Counted from the first letter of the stretch, positions 1 through 9,118 are shown. The stretch: 64,000 bases of DNA from Chloroflexota bacterium (GCA_026707405.1 JAPOWW010000003.1:62001-126000), one strand, 5' to 3'. Made by a program: numbers and translations. The notes: generated by a model from the sequence alone, not told the origin.

Positions 1-23
1 CGGCTTTACACTAAACACAAGCC

Positions 24-329
24 ATGACTGAGAAGCAGACCCGCCCGTGGGATGCGGCGGATTACGTCGAAACCGACGAAGACGTAGTCGCTTACCTGGA
101 AGCGGCATTCGAGGACGGTGACCCGGGCCTCATAGCCGCCGCCCTGGGCGATGTCGCACGAGCCAGGGGCATGACCAGGATCGCCGCGAAAGCCGGGCTT
201 GGCAGAGAGAGCCTCTACAAGGCGCTCTCACCCAACGGCAACCCCGAATTCGCCACCGTGCTCAAGGTCATGCAAGCCCTCGGCCTCCGCCTCCACCCAT
301 CCCCCGCGCCGGACGCTACACGCGAATAG
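24..329 (+). CDS. HigA-like (addiction module) antitoxin
   Basis: A 101-residue protein of the small helix-turn-helix antidote family that pairs with RelE/HigB-type toxins. The N-terminus (WDAADYVETDEDVVAYLEAA) and the later stretch GLGRESLYKALSPNGNPEF are typical of this family; the latter is the recognition-helix region. It would bind and neutralise a ribosome-dependent mRNA interferase and repress its own operon. In this family the toxin gene normally lies directly upstream, so the partner is probably just outside the left edge of the window. The ATG at 24 is the only good start. The family call is firm; the pairing is inferred. Confidence 0.82.
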   Translation: MTEKQTRPWDAADYVETDEDVVAYLEAAFEDGDPGLIAAALGDVARARGMTRIAAKAGLGRESLYKALSPNGNPEFATVLKVMQALGLRLHPSPAPDATRE

Positions 330-359
330 CAACCCCCGAATGAGCCTCCAGACCACCTT

Positions 360-1592
360 ATGACGCTGCCCGACTGGACACGCCGCCCCCGCGAGGCCGC
401 GCTCGTGGCCATTCAGCGCGGCTGGCGCAGTGTGACTACTTGGACCCGTCGTCTTATCGGAGGCCAGATCATCACACCACGGCGAGTCGACCGCTGGCTC
501 AATATTGGCGTCCGTCGCATCTTCAGCTTCTTCGAAAGTCGTCTCGGATCAACCACAGTGGTTGTGACCGCGGTCGTTGTGGCGCTGTCCATCGTGTCTT
601 GGGATTGGCTGAGCCTAGGTGAGTCAGGCAGTACCACGATACGAAACATGGGATTAGTCATCGCCGCTGTAATCGCGCTTCCGCTCGCCATCTGGCGCAG
701 CCGCGTAGCACAACTCCAAGCTGAAACGGCGCGGCGGGAGTTGTCGAACAGGCTCTACCAGCAGGGTACCGAAATGCTCGCGAGTGAGGACCTGTCGGTT
801 CGTCTGGATGGCATCTATAACCTCGAACGCCTAGCGAAGGATGAGCCTGAGCAGTATCACGTCCAGGTTATGAGCCGGTTCTGCGTATTCGTGCGCCATC
901 CAGCCAAGGATGAGGTGCGCAGAACCGAATCCGGCGCGGACGAGGAATCATCGTTGCGGGAGGATGTGCAAGCAGTGATGATTGCGATCAGCACCTGTCA
1001 CGCGAAGCAAATCAAACTCGAAAACAACGTGAAGTTCCGACTGGAACTCAGTAGAGCGACCCTCCCTCGCGTGGTTCTGCAAGAGGCGATCCTCTCCAAC
1101 GCGCGACTCGGCGGTGCGGACCTGTCGGGAGCACGGCTCAGCAGTGCCGATCTGTCAGAAACATGGCTCGTAGATGCGAATCTATCTGGCGCATTGCTAG
1201 GTGGTGCGAACCTGTCGAGTGCGATACTGCTAGACGCAAATCTGTTTGACGCATCGCTCATCCAGGGCAACCTGTCGGGAGCGCTGCTGAACGGTGCAAA
1301 CCTGTCAGGTGCTCGATTCCAAGGAGCCAGTCTCTCTGGCGCGTCGCTCACCGGTGCCGATCTTTCCGGGGCGGATTTCTCCGCGGAATCCTACTTACAT
1401 GTGGAATTCTCTGACTTGCCGGGAGTCCGATCTGTTGACAAAGACGAGATGCTGGCGAAGGGCCTAACCCAAGCCCAACTTGATAAATCCCGCGCCGACC
1501 CGGACAACCCGCCTGAGCTGGACGGCGTCCTAGACGCCGTAACCGGCAAACAACTCGTCTGGCGTGGAAGGCCGCTCGATGAAGCCAATTAG
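360..1592 (+). CDS. membrane-anchored pentapeptide-repeat protein
   Basis: 410 residues. Two hydrophobic segments at about residues 64-85 (STTVVVTAVVVALSIVSW) and 97-112 make a hairpin anchor. A helical charged region follows (about 115-215). From about residue 235 to 345 there is a run of A(D/N)LSxA pentapeptide repeats that would fold into a right-handed quadrilateral beta-helix. The C-terminal 60 residues are not repetitive. Pentapeptide-repeat proteins have varied roles, and membrane-anchored forms like this are common next to toxin-antitoxin and defence genes, but the sequence does not show a specific job. It lies 30 bases after the antitoxin gene on the same strand, so co-transcription is possible. 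Confidence 0.8.
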   Translation: MTLPDWTRRPREAALVAIQRGWRSVTTWTRRLIGGQIITPRRVDRWLNIGVRRIFSFFESRLGSTTVVVTAVVVALSIVSWDWLSLGESGSTTIRNMGLVIAAVIALPLAIWRSRVAQLQAETARRELSNRLYQQGTEMLASEDLSVRLDGIYNLERLAKDEPEQYHVQVMSRFCVFVRHPAKDEVRRTESGADEESSLREDVQAVMIAISTCHAKQIKLENNVKFRLELSRATLPRVVLQEAILSNARLGGADLSGARLSSADLSETWLVDANLSGALLGGANLSSAILLDANLFDASLIQGNLSGALLNGANLSGARFQGASLSGASLTGADLSGADFSAESYLHVEFSDLPGVRSVDKDEMLAKGLTQAQLDKSRADPDNPPELDGVLDAVTGKQLVWRGRPLDEAN

Positions 1593-1675
1593 CAAGTCAA
1601 TCGCCTGACGCCCGCTATTCGACAGACTGTGAGAGTATCGATATCGGTATCGAAAGAATTGACCAAGGCAGACCA

Positions 1676-2179
1676 ATGGACTTCCAGATCAGAGGCGCGT
1701 GGTACGCAATCGCGCCAGAAGATGTCATAACCGCCACGCGTGATGTTCGGCCTAACGCTGTTGACGGACGCAACAAGTATTTCGTCGCTCTGCACGGGCG
1801 GCAATATCCGATCAAACAGGTCCTGCATCTGGTCACCGGCCTGGCATCGCCAGTGTTCACCGCGCAGTACGCCTACAGGATCCTCAGTCGGTTGGGATTC
1901 GAGATATCGGAACGGCCTCCAGTGCCGACGGCGGTCGTCGATGCGACTGACGAAGATCATGAAGTGCTAAGACTCCTGGTGGTGTTCGAGCGGGACGAGG
2001 ACGGCTGGGAGGTGGCGAGTTGTCCGACGCTCCCGGGCTGTCATAGCCAGGGAAGGACCAGGGCCGAGGCGCTGGCCAACATCCGCGAGGCCATCGGTGG
2101 CTATCTGGCGAGCATGAGGGAACACGGTAACCCTCCGCCATCCTCATCGGAGTTCCAGATACTCGAAGTGCCGGTTTAG
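1676..2179 (+). CDS. hicB: HicB-type antitoxin with an extra N-terminal domain
   Basis: 167 residues, about twice the length of a minimal HicB. Residues about 95-150 are a HicB partial RNase-H fold, with the family signature VASCPTLPGCHSQGRTRAEA and then NIREAIGGYL. Residues 1-78 form a separate domain (KYFVALHGRQYPIKQVL, then FTAQYAYRILSRLGF) that I cannot name; similar modules occur alone and in defence-related proteins. The stop codon TAG overlaps the GTG start of hicA by one base, so the two genes are translationally coupled. HicB neutralises HicA by occluding its active site. A dsRBD-like HicA follows directly, which supports the pairing. Confidence 0.82.
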   Translation: MDFQIRGAWYAIAPEDVITATRDVRPNAVDGRNKYFVALHGRQYPIKQVLHLVTGLASPVFTAQYAYRILSRLGFEISERPPVPTAVVDATDEDHEVLRLLVVFERDEDGWEVASCPTLPGCHSQGRTRAEALANIREAIGGYLASMREHGNPPPSSSEFQILEVPV

Positions 2180-2400
2180 TGGCGAGCCTCCCCGTCATCT
2201 CGGGGGACCAGTTCGTCAAGGCGGTCGCCAGGATCGGCTTTGTCTGGGACCGCACGCGGGGCAGTCACATGATCCTCATCGGACCGGCGGGCCGAAGACT
2301 CACGGTTCCCAGGCATCGAGAGTTGGGCCGAGGACTATTGCGCGCGTTGATCCGTGACGCTGGCCTGACAAGGGAGGAATTCCTGGAGCTACTCCGCTGA
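2179..2400 (+). CDS. hicA: HicA mRNA interferase toxin
   Basis: 73 residues, the normal size for HicA, a double-stranded-RNA-binding-fold ribonuclease that cleaves mRNA. The family core is clear: SGDQFVKAVARIGFVWDRTR, then GSHMIL with the catalytic histidine, and a C-terminal GLLRALIRDAGLTREEFLEL. The start is GTG at 2179, sharing one base with the stop of the upstream hicB. The order antitoxin then toxin is the reverse of the most common hicAB order but is frequent. Nothing suggests inactivation. Confidence 0.9.
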   Translation: MASLPVISGDQFVKAVARIGFVWDRTRGSHMILIGPAGRRLTVPRHRELGRGLLRALIRDAGLTREEFLELLR

Positions 2401-2464
2401 CCATTCGCTAAGGCCAGTATCCGCCGGTGTATCACCGGCGAAACCTTCTCGGCGATTACTGGTA

Positions 2465-2530
2465 GAGATGAGGGGATTCGAACCCCTGACCTCTGCCTTG
2501 CAAAGGCAGCGCCCATCCGCTGAGGCGCTG
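2465..2530 (-). pseudogene. tRNA-Ala 3'-half remnant (possible att site)
   Basis: On the minus strand this holds the anticodon arm with loop TTTGCAA, the variable region, T arm and most of the 3' acceptor strand of a tRNA-Ala(TGC). Bases 2465-2512 are identical (48 of 48) to bases 9120-9167 of the intact tRNA-Ala. The D arm is altered but still tRNA-like, and the 5' acceptor strand is missing: the bases where it should be cannot pair with the 3' strand. A functional tRNA is therefore unlikely. A displaced tRNA 3' end on the 3' side of an intact gene is the usual footprint of site-specific integration. Confidence 0.75.
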
Positions 2531-2616
2531 TCAGATTGACTTACGCAGGTCGCTAGAATCCCCCTTGACAAGGCACTCGAGCGGGTGTATCAAAAACCAG
2601 TTCAGGAGTGTCGTGT

Positions 2617-2631
2617 AGGGAGGATGCAGTG
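2617..2631 (+). promoter_or_regulatory. ribosome binding site choosing the GTG start at 2629
   Basis: AGGGAGG at 2617-2623 lies 5 bases before GTG at 2629. An alternative in-frame GTG at 2608 has no such motif and would add seven residues before the signal peptide, so 2629 is preferred. Confidence 0.7.
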
Positions 2632-4047
2632 AGAAATCTCACCCGAAGAAAACTGCTTGCGACCGCCGGCGTGGGTGCGCTGGGAGTTGCGGGCGCCGCC
2701 GCGCTAGGCGGATGTGGCGAGACCCAGGTCGTCGAGGTCGAAAAGGTCGTCACGGTAGAGGTCGAAAAGGTCGTCGAGAAAATCGTCACCCAGGAAGCCA
2801 TGCCGGCTCAGATCGAGCGCACCGAGATCGTCTTCTGGGACTGGTGGTCGCCTTCCGCCAATGTCATAAACGAAGCCTGGTTCGACTGGCTCAAGGAGAA
2901 CTACAGCAAAGAGCACCCTGGCGGGTCCTATCGGCTCCAGGTCGTTCCGTTCGGCGAGCTGCCCGTCAAGTTCCAGGCCGCGGTCGCGTCCGGCGATGTC
3001 CCCGACGTGATCCACTTCTCCAATTCCTGGTCCTGGGACTTCTTCCGGTTCGGCGCGCTGCGACCGCTGAATGACCTCGCCAAGACCAGACCCGACATCG
3101 ACATCGACGCGCACTTCCCGGTGACCGCGTTCTACGCCGTTCACAAAGGTGATCTCGTCGGCATCCCGTTCGAGGGTCCCGACAGTGAGATCACCATGTA
3201 CAACACGGACATGTTCACCGAGGCCGGGCTCGATCCGGACCCCAACGTCGTAAAGAACTGGACGTGGGACGATTTCGATGATGCTGCCGCCAAGCTCACG
3301 ATCAGGAGCGGCGACGAAATCGACCGCGGCGGATACCTCGTCAAGGTTCCGGACCCGCGGCACTTCGCCGTCTGGATGTACACGCAAAACGGCTCGCTCT
3401 ACACGGAGCTGCACGACGGATTCGACATTAATAACGAGAAGGGGCTGAACGTATTCAATCACCTTCTCAAGCTGCTCTACGAGGACAAGGTTTCGCTCCC
3501 GCTCGTTCAGGGGCGCAACAACATGAACGAGTTCCTCACCAGCAAGACCGCCATGTTCCAGGCTGGAACGTGGAACGTCGGCTCCATCGAGGGAGATGTC
3601 CCCGGCTTCCCGTTCGACATCATGCCGTACCCTGCGCACCCCGACGGCGGGTCTCCGGCCGTGGCTACCTGGATGAACATGCTGGGCATTCCCGCCAAGG
3701 CCGAGAAGAACCTCGATCAGGCCTGGGAGTTCATTGCTTGGTACACGGACATGGAGCGTTCTCTCAAGCGGTTGCAGATCCAGAACAAGACCTCCACGCT
3801 CTTGGCGTTCTATGAAACGCCGGAATGGAAGATCTCGGTTGCAAACTTGCCGCAGCTTCAGCGAATCGTGGACGTTGCCGAAGTAGGCGGCGAACGCCCG
3901 GGACGCGCCCGCACCGAGCTCGAGCCCGCAATCAGGCCGTTCTGGGAAGCTGTCATGCTTCAGGAGATGAGTCCGGAAGAAGGGCTCCAGCAAATCACCG
4001 ACACGGTGAAGCCGATTCTCGAAGAGTCGTCGAAGGTCGAGACTTAG
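2629..4047 (+). CDS. sugar ABC transporter substrate-binding lipoprotein
   Basis: 472 residues from the GTG at 2629. The N-terminus has a twin-arginine-like motif (TRRKLL), a hydrophobic stretch and a lipobox (LGGC), so it should be an exported lipoprotein. Next comes a Val-Glu-Lys repeat (VVEVEKVVTVEVEKVVEKIV), a linker typical of Chloroflexota binding proteins, and then a family 1 extracellular solute-binding domain (IVFWDWWSP near the start, PDVIHFSNSWSW, VGIPFEGPDSEITMYNTDMF). It delivers a sugar or oligosaccharide to the two permeases downstream. The specific sugar cannot be read. No ATPase gene is adjacent, so a shared ATPase from elsewhere is probably used. Confidence 0.9.
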   Translation: MRNLTRRKLLATAGVGALGVAGAAALGGCGETQVVEVEKVVTVEVEKVVEKIVTQEAMPAQIERTEIVFWDWWSPSANVINEAWFDWLKENYSKEHPGGSYRLQVVPFGELPVKFQAAVASGDVPDVIHFSNSWSWDFFRFGALRPLNDLAKTRPDIDIDAHFPVTAFYAVHKGDLVGIPFEGPDSEITMYNTDMFTEAGLDPDPNVVKNWTWDDFDDAAAKLTIRSGDEIDRGGYLVKVPDPRHFAVWMYTQNGSLYTELHDGFDINNEKGLNVFNHLLKLLYEDKVSLPLVQGRNNMNEFLTSKTAMFQAGTWNVGSIEGDVPGFPFDIMPYPAHPDGGSPAVATWMNMLGIPAKAEKNLDQAWEFIAWYTDMERSLKRLQIQNKTSTLLAFYETPEWKISVANLPQLQRIVDVAEVGGERPGRARTELEPAIRPFWEAVMLQEMSPEEGLQQITDTVKPILEESSKVET

Positions 4048-4098
4048 GACGCCAAAGTCTCCGGCGCTGCGGGAAGCGCGACTTACCGTGGCTGATCG

Positions 4099-4137
4099 AT
4101 CACGCCGGAGCCGTCATCATGGCGGCTCCGGCGTGAT
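4099..4137. terminator. strong hairpin between binding protein and permease genes
   Basis: A perfect 15-bp inverted repeat, 4099-4113 paired with 4123-4137, with a 9-base loop. There is no clear U-run after it, so it may stabilise the upstream mRNA end or attenuate transcription rather than end it. It lies in the 107-base gap between the binding protein and the first permease, where such elements commonly raise binding protein over permease. Confidence 0.65.
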
Positions 4138-4154
4138 GTAAACGGAGTCATATT

Positions 4155-5051
4155 ATGGTTTCCGGTCGGTTTGCATTGAGCCGTCGCACCCGGCGCGCCG
4201 TCGCCGGTTACTCGTTCGCGGCTCCCGCGACGTTGCTGCTCGTGGTGTTTTCGTTCATCGCGATCATCTGGTCGTTCGTGCTCAGCCTCTATCAGTTTCA
4301 CTGGCTCCAGCCGGACGAGCGGGTGTTCGTCGGCTTTGATCAATACGCCACCGTATTTACCACCCCGCTCTTTTGGAAGTCGATGCGCAACACGGCGCAA
4401 TACGTCGGCTTGCTTGTCCCGTCCGTCGCGATTATCAGCCTCTTGCTTGCCGTCGCGGGGAATCAGATTTCAACCGGCAGAGCGGTCTTTCGCACGCTGT
4501 TCTTCATACCCCACATAACCCCGACCGTCGTCTTGTCCCTGATCTGGATTTGGCTCTACGAGCCCACCGGAGGAATAAACCACATCCTTGGCCTGGTGGG
4601 GTTGCCGAAGCCAAACTGGCTGCTCAGCGAGTTCCTCGCCATGCCCGCCATAGTAATTCTCAGCGTTTGGGCGGCCATCGGCTTCTACATGGTCATCTTC
4701 CTCGCGGGCATCGCCGACATCCCGTCAGTCTTCTACGAGGCCGCGCGAGTCGACGGCGCGAATCGATGGCACACGTTTCGCTATATCACGGTCCCGCTGC
4801 TGGTCAACACCATCGCCTTCGTGCTCATCACCATGGTCATCGGGGCGTTTCAGGTGTTCACCTACGTTTACATCATGACCCAGGGCGGCCCGATAAACGC
4901 CACGATAGTCGTCCAATGGATGATCTACCACAATGCATTTGAGATCTTCAAAATGGGATACGCCGCCGCGATGTCCTGGGTGCTGTTTGGCGTCATCTTC
5001 TTCTTCACCGCAGTGCAGTTGAAGGTGTTTCGATCGCGTCAGCTCTACTAG
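4155..5051 (+). CDS. sugar ABC transporter permease, MalF/UgpA type
   Basis: 298 residues with six predicted membrane helices, the first at about residues 20-45 (FAAPATLLLVVFSFIAIIW). The binding-protein-dependent transport EAA loop is visible near the C-terminal third (YEAARVDGANRWHTFRYITV), the contact site for the ATPase. Together with the next gene it forms the CUT1-type carbohydrate channel served by the lipoprotein upstream. ATG at 4155 sits 14 bases after the hairpin. Confidence 0.92.
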   Translation: MVSGRFALSRRTRRAVAGYSFAAPATLLLVVFSFIAIIWSFVLSLYQFHWLQPDERVFVGFDQYATVFTTPLFWKSMRNTAQYVGLLVPSVAIISLLLAVAGNQISTGRAVFRTLFFIPHITPTVVLSLIWIWLYEPTGGINHILGLVGLPKPNWLLSEFLAMPAIVILSVWAAIGFYMVIFLAGIADIPSVFYEAARVDGANRWHTFRYITVPLLVNTIAFVLITMVIGAFQVFTYVYIMTQGGPINATIVVQWMIYHNAFEIFKMGYAAAMSWVLFGVIFFFTAVQLKVFRSRQLY

Positions 5052-5068
5052 TGCGAGGCTGAGCGCAA

Positions 5069-5974
5069 ATGGCGACCGGAGTCCGGGAAAAGTCGATTCC
5101 AGCCATCGGCGCGCGTCGAAGGCCGCTCGTCTGGCCCCGGTTCCTCTTTGCCGCGAGCATCTTTACGCTGCTCGTCGTAGTCTCGGCCTCGATGATATTT
5201 CCTTACGTCTGGATGACGATCAACTCCTTCAAGGAGAAGTTCTTCTTCTACACCAATCCGTATACGCTCATACCCCAGCCGATTACGATCGAGACATATG
5301 TTGACGCGCTCGGGCCTGGAATGGTCGGTCGTTTCCTGCTCAATAGCGCGTTATACGCCTGCATCGTCGTAACCGCGCAGCTGTTGCTGAATTCGCTCTG
5401 CGCATACGCGTTCGCCCGCCTGGAATTCCCGGGGCGCGATGTTCTCTTCGTGCTTGTCCTGGCATCAATGATGCTCCCCGGCGCCGTGACTCTCATACCC
5501 AGCTTCCTTGTCGTCAACGCCTTCGGACTCATCGGCGGCGGCGCGGGGGCGGCCGGATCGGTGCTCGCCGTCGTGTTGCCCTCCTTTGCCGGAGCCTTCG
5601 GTATTTTCATGCTGCGCCAGTTCTTCCTGAACATCCCCAAGGAGTTGGAGGACGCGGCGATCGTCGACGGAGCCGGCTTGCTGACGACCTACTGGCGGAT
5701 CATCATGCCGCTCGCCAAGCCGGCCCTGCTTACGCTTGGACTGCTGGTCTTTCTCTCCGAGTGGAACAGCTTCATCTGGCCGCTTATCGTCCTGAACAAC
5801 ACCGAGCTCTACACCGTGACGATCGGGATCAATCTGTTCAGGCAGGAAGCCACGACGGAGTGGCCAAGGGTCTTCGCGGGGTCGGTCGCTGCCACGCTCC
5901 CCATCATCGTTCTTTTCCTCATTACCCAACGCTACATAATCGGCGGCATCAGCCTGTCTGGCTTGAAAGGCTGA
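5069..5974 (+). CDS. sugar ABC transporter permease, MalG/UgpE type
   Basis: 301 residues and six predicted membrane helices, starting 17 bases after the first permease. The EAA loop is present (ELEDAAIVDGAGLLTTYWRI), and the C-terminus ends in the typical ITQRYIIGGISLSGLKG of MalG-like permeases. It is the second half of the heterodimeric CUT1 channel. The gene order binding protein, permease, permease, with no ATP-binding gene, is common for CUT1 systems that share an MsmK-like ATPase. Confidence 0.92.
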   Translation: MATGVREKSIPAIGARRRPLVWPRFLFAASIFTLLVVVSASMIFPYVWMTINSFKEKFFFYTNPYTLIPQPITIETYVDALGPGMVGRFLLNSALYACIVVTAQLLLNSLCAYAFARLEFPGRDVLFVLVLASMMLPGAVTLIPSFLVVNAFGLIGGGAGAAGSVLAVVLPSFAGAFGIFMLRQFFLNIPKELEDAAIVDGAGLLTTYWRIIMPLAKPALLTLGLLVFLSEWNSFIWPLIVLNNTELYTVTIGINLFRQEATTEWPRVFAGSVAATLPIIVLFLITQRYIIGGISLSGLKG

Positions 5975-6043
5975 TGTCCAATCAGGCAAGCCAACTGATG
6001 ATGCCCCGCATGGTCTCTTCACCGGCGAGTTTCCCTAAGTCCG

Positions 6044-7795
6044 GTGGCTGGCGCGCTTGTGACTGAGTCCCGCTGGTCCTACCGGCCCACACTGCGAGGA
6101 CGCCGCTACATGGCCTCCTCCGGGCATTACCTGGCCACGATGGCCGGGATCCGCATTCTCGAAAGCGGCGGCAACGCCGCGGACGCCGGAGCCGCAATGG
6201 GAATGGCCCTCAATGTGCTCTTGCCCGAGATGTGCAACCTCGGCGGAGTTGCGCCCGTTCTCTTGTACGAGCGCGACCGCCAGGAAGTGTGGCAAATCAG
6301 CGGGCTCGGCTCCTATCCGAGTCGGGTCTCTATCGACTGGTTCAACACTGAACACGGAGGCAGGATCCTCGGAGGGCCTGGGGGGACCGTGACGCCCGCC
6401 GCCCTGGGCGCGTGGGTAACCGCGGTGCTCAGATTCGGCGTCAAGACCTTCGCCGAGGTGGCCGCCCCCGCAATCGAGTTGGCCGCGAACGGTTTCCCCA
6501 TGCACTGGTCTCTGGCGCCGAAATCGCAAGCCATCGCCGACGCGCCCGACGCCCACCAATCCAAGGTCGATGTCTTCGCTCCCGGCGGCAAGCCGATTCG
6601 CGTGGGCGAACCCGTCGTCCAATCCGACCTCGCGGGATCCCTCGAACGACTAGCGGCGGTCGAGTCATCTGAGCCGGGGGATCGAACCCGCGGGTTGCAG
6701 GCCGTCTTGGACGAGTTCTATCGGGGCGAAATGGCGCGCGAGATGGCGGAGTTCAATCAGTCGGTCGGCGGCCTTATGACTGCTGAGGACCTGGCCGGCC
6801 ACCGGAACCGCGTTGAGCCTGCGATCTCCACGACCTATAGAGGCCATCGCGTATTCGCCTGTGGCCCCTGGTGCCAGGGGCCCGCCGTGCTGCAGGCGCT
6901 CAACATTCTCGAAGGCTATGACTTCGGACCTTGGCCGCACAACGGCGTCGAACATCTCCATCACGTCGCACAGGCCCTCAACGCCGCCCTGTCCGACCGG
7001 CATTCCTATTATGGCGACCCGCTATTCGTGAATGTCCCGATGCAAGGACTCCTGTCGAAAGAGTACGCCGCTGTATGGCGCGAACGCATCGATCCCAACG
7101 CATTCACCGAGATGCCCGCGCCCGGCAATCCCTGGTCCCACCAGGGCGGACAAGCCGGTCCGGCTCGCCCGGCGGCGCCGGTAATCGAGGCGCCGATCCC
7201 GCCCGACACCTCCTATCTTTGCGTTGTGGACGAGCAAGGAAACGCGATGTCAGCGACTCCCAGCGACGGCGCGGCCGGCCCCGGAGGTCAGCCGTTCACT
7301 CCCGGTTTGGGCTTTCCGATATCGACCCGCGGCACGCAGGGCTGGCTTGACCCCGATCACCCCTCGGCCGTTGCTCCCGGAAAACGACCGCGCCTTACTC
7401 CGAATCCCGGTCTGATGATTTGGGACGACGGTAGGGTCATGCCTTACGGAACCCCCGGCGGTGACGTGCAAACCCAGGCCATGACTCAGCTTGTCGTGAA
7501 TCTGGTCGACTACGACATGCATCCTCAGGAAGCGGTAGAGGCGCCGCGTGTTTGGAGCGAGAACTTCCCGGGATCGTGGGACCCCCATCCCTATTCGCCG
7601 GGCGTGTTGCAAGTCGAGACTCGTATAGACGCAAACACCCTTGATGGACTCCGCGACCGTGGCCACGTGATAAAGGAATGGTCCGACTGGGAGCATACCC
7701 ACACGGGCGTCTGCGTCTGCCGCGCGGACCTGACAGCGCGCATCTACGAGGGCGCTGCGGACCCAAGGAGACTCTGCTACGCGATAGGGTGGTAA
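6044..7795 (+). CDS. gamma-glutamyltransferase family protein
   Basis: 583 residues, the usual precursor length for this N-terminal nucleophile hydrolase family. These enzymes autocleave and transfer or hydrolyse gamma-glutamyl groups. Near the N-terminus is ILESGGNAADAGAAMGMAL, conserved in the large subunit. The small subunit would start at Thr389 (TSYLCVVDEQGNAMSATPSD), the position of the catalytic threonine; His and Ser that often follow are replaced. Further on is GGDVQTQAMTQLVVNL. No obvious signal peptide is seen, so it is probably cytoplasmic and closer to the YwrD-like branch than to periplasmic Ggt. The GTG start at 6044 is uncertain; GTG at 6059 is possible. It follows the permeases by 69 bases. 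Confidence 0.88.
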   Translation: MAGALVTESRWSYRPTLRGRRYMASSGHYLATMAGIRILESGGNAADAGAAMGMALNVLLPEMCNLGGVAPVLLYERDRQEVWQISGLGSYPSRVSIDWFNTEHGGRILGGPGGTVTPAALGAWVTAVLRFGVKTFAEVAAPAIELAANGFPMHWSLAPKSQAIADAPDAHQSKVDVFAPGGKPIRVGEPVVQSDLAGSLERLAAVESSEPGDRTRGLQAVLDEFYRGEMAREMAEFNQSVGGLMTAEDLAGHRNRVEPAISTTYRGHRVFACGPWCQGPAVLQALNILEGYDFGPWPHNGVEHLHHVAQALNAALSDRHSYYGDPLFVNVPMQGLLSKEYAAVWRERIDPNAFTEMPAPGNPWSHQGGQAGPARPAAPVIEAPIPPDTSYLCVVDEQGNAMSATPSDGAAGPGGQPFTPGLGFPISTRGTQGWLDPDHPSAVAPGKRPRLTPNPGLMIWDDGRVMPYGTPGGDVQTQAMTQLVVNLVDYDMHPQEAVEAPRVWSENFPGSWDPHPYSPGVLQVETRIDANTLDGLRDRGHVIKEWSDWEHTHTGVCVCRADLTARIYEGAADPRRLCYAIGW

Positions 7796-7954
7796 ACCTG
7801 CTGCTGCTGCCCCACGCCAGACGGTGAGTTCCACGCGACCCAACCGCCCCGCCGCCGCAAGCTCCCGCCCTCTGCGGCTAAGCCGGAGGAGTAACCGTCC
7901 GGCGACTTACCAGCCGCCGTTCACGCTGGCCGGACGCGCCCGCCGCAATGGAAT

Positions 7955-8953
7955 CTAGCCGTCGTGCCTCGCCAGCACCGTGACGTCGATGCTCTCGCTT
8001 CCGTTATGCAGTTGGTTCTCGAATATCGCCTCGACGGCGAAACCGGCGTCCTGAAGCGCCCCCAGCTTCGCTGAATCGTCCGAACCCACGTATGCCTGCA
8101 CCTTGGTCGAAACCGGCCTGCCCACCGAGTCGATCAGCTTGCCAAGGTCGGCCTCGAACGCCGGATGAACGTGCACGTCGAGCGTGTGTACTGCGTCGCC
8201 GAATCTGGGATCGGGACTCAGCCTTACGATGCCCACCACCGACTTGCTGCTAGTGACCTCCAGTACTCGCCCCCAGGAGGTCCCGCGCTCCCTGACTTCA
8301 TGGTAGAGGTCCGTGAAGTCGCCCTCGAAGTTCCGTCGGCCCGTGTTGCCGCTCGCGAACATTCGAAGCCACGTGCCTTGCGAGCTGCCGAATAGGGTCA
8401 CCAGCCCCGCCCAGTCCTGCCAGCCGATCTCTCTGATGGCCGTGGGACCCGGCGCGAAATACTCTCGTTCGAAGGAGCTCTCCGAGCGCGTGTAGTAATC
8501 CATGAATCCGGAGTTCGGCGTGACCGACTCGAACCCAAACCCCTTGTAGAGGTAATACGGAACGGTGTCATAGCCTGTTCCGAGAAACAGGGCCTCGCCG
8601 CCGCGGTCTCGAAAGTCCTGCATCTGGTATTGCATCACCGCTTTCGCGGCCCCCTTCTGACGGTGCTCAGGTGCCGTGAATACGTGCCCCAGGATGCCCG
8701 ACCCTGCGTATTCCCACGTCGCTATGTTTGAGATCACTTCGCCGTCCAGATGCGCGATGTAGTAATACGACTCCAGCGGACTCGGATCCTCGATCACTGT
8801 TTCGCTTATTTGCCATCTCGTCACGCGGTCCTTGTGGGCGAGAAACGGCGTTATCAGTTCGCCCCAGCGGCTGTCCGGAGCTTGTACACGGGCGATCGTG
8901 GCCTCCTCGTCGGACCTGAGCGTTGTGGTTGCCAGTTCTGTGTACACGGTCAA
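7955..8953 (-). CDS. GNAT-family N-acetyltransferase
   Basis: 332 residues. The N-terminal half carries a GNAT acetyl-CoA fold: motif A is visible as GHVFTAPEHRQKGAAKAVM at about residues 90-108, followed by GGEALFLGTGYDTVPYYLYKGFGF, typical of motif B. The C-terminal half (from about 165) looks like a second, degenerate GNAT-like lobe with an HTLDVHVHPAFE strand. The substrate is unknown. It is convergent with the glutamyltransferase gene and lies just inside the intact tRNA-Ala end of the possible island. Confidence 0.75.
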   Translation of the reverse strand: MTVYTELATTTLRSDEEATIARVQAPDSRWGELITPFLAHKDRVTRWQISETVIEDPSPLESYYYIAHLDGEVISNIATWEYAGSGILGHVFTAPEHRQKGAAKAVMQYQMQDFRDRGGEALFLGTGYDTVPYYLYKGFGFESVTPNSGFMDYYTRSESSFEREYFAPGPTAIREIGWQDWAGLVTLFGSSQGTWLRMFASGNTGRRNFEGDFTDLYHEVRERGTSWGRVLEVTSSKSVVGIVRLSPDPRFGDAVHTLDVHVHPAFEADLGKLIDSVGRPVSTKVQAYVGSDDSAKLGALQDAGFAVEAIFENQLHNGSESIDVTVLARHDG

Positions 8954-9118
8954 TTAACCTCCCAGCCGCATCCTGTTCAAAAGGCTTACGAACACCAGGG
9001 CCAAGCTCAGTCTTCGGGCAGTATGAACTCCGTTTGGAGTAGATTTTCCAACGTGAGCTACCTTGTAGAGTTCTCAGCACTTGCCAATTTAGTCGAATTA
9101 GTCGAACGAGGAGTAGGT

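Noticed and set aside
2465-2530. A second working tRNA-Ala
   Set aside because: The 5' acceptor strand is missing and the D arm is altered, so it cannot form a full cloverleaf.
2704-3993. 429-codon open frame on the minus strand
   Set aside because: It is the antisense shadow of the sugar-binding protein gene; its sequence is rich in Arg, Val, Glu and His typical of a reversed GC-rich frame, and it has no ribosome binding site or family features.
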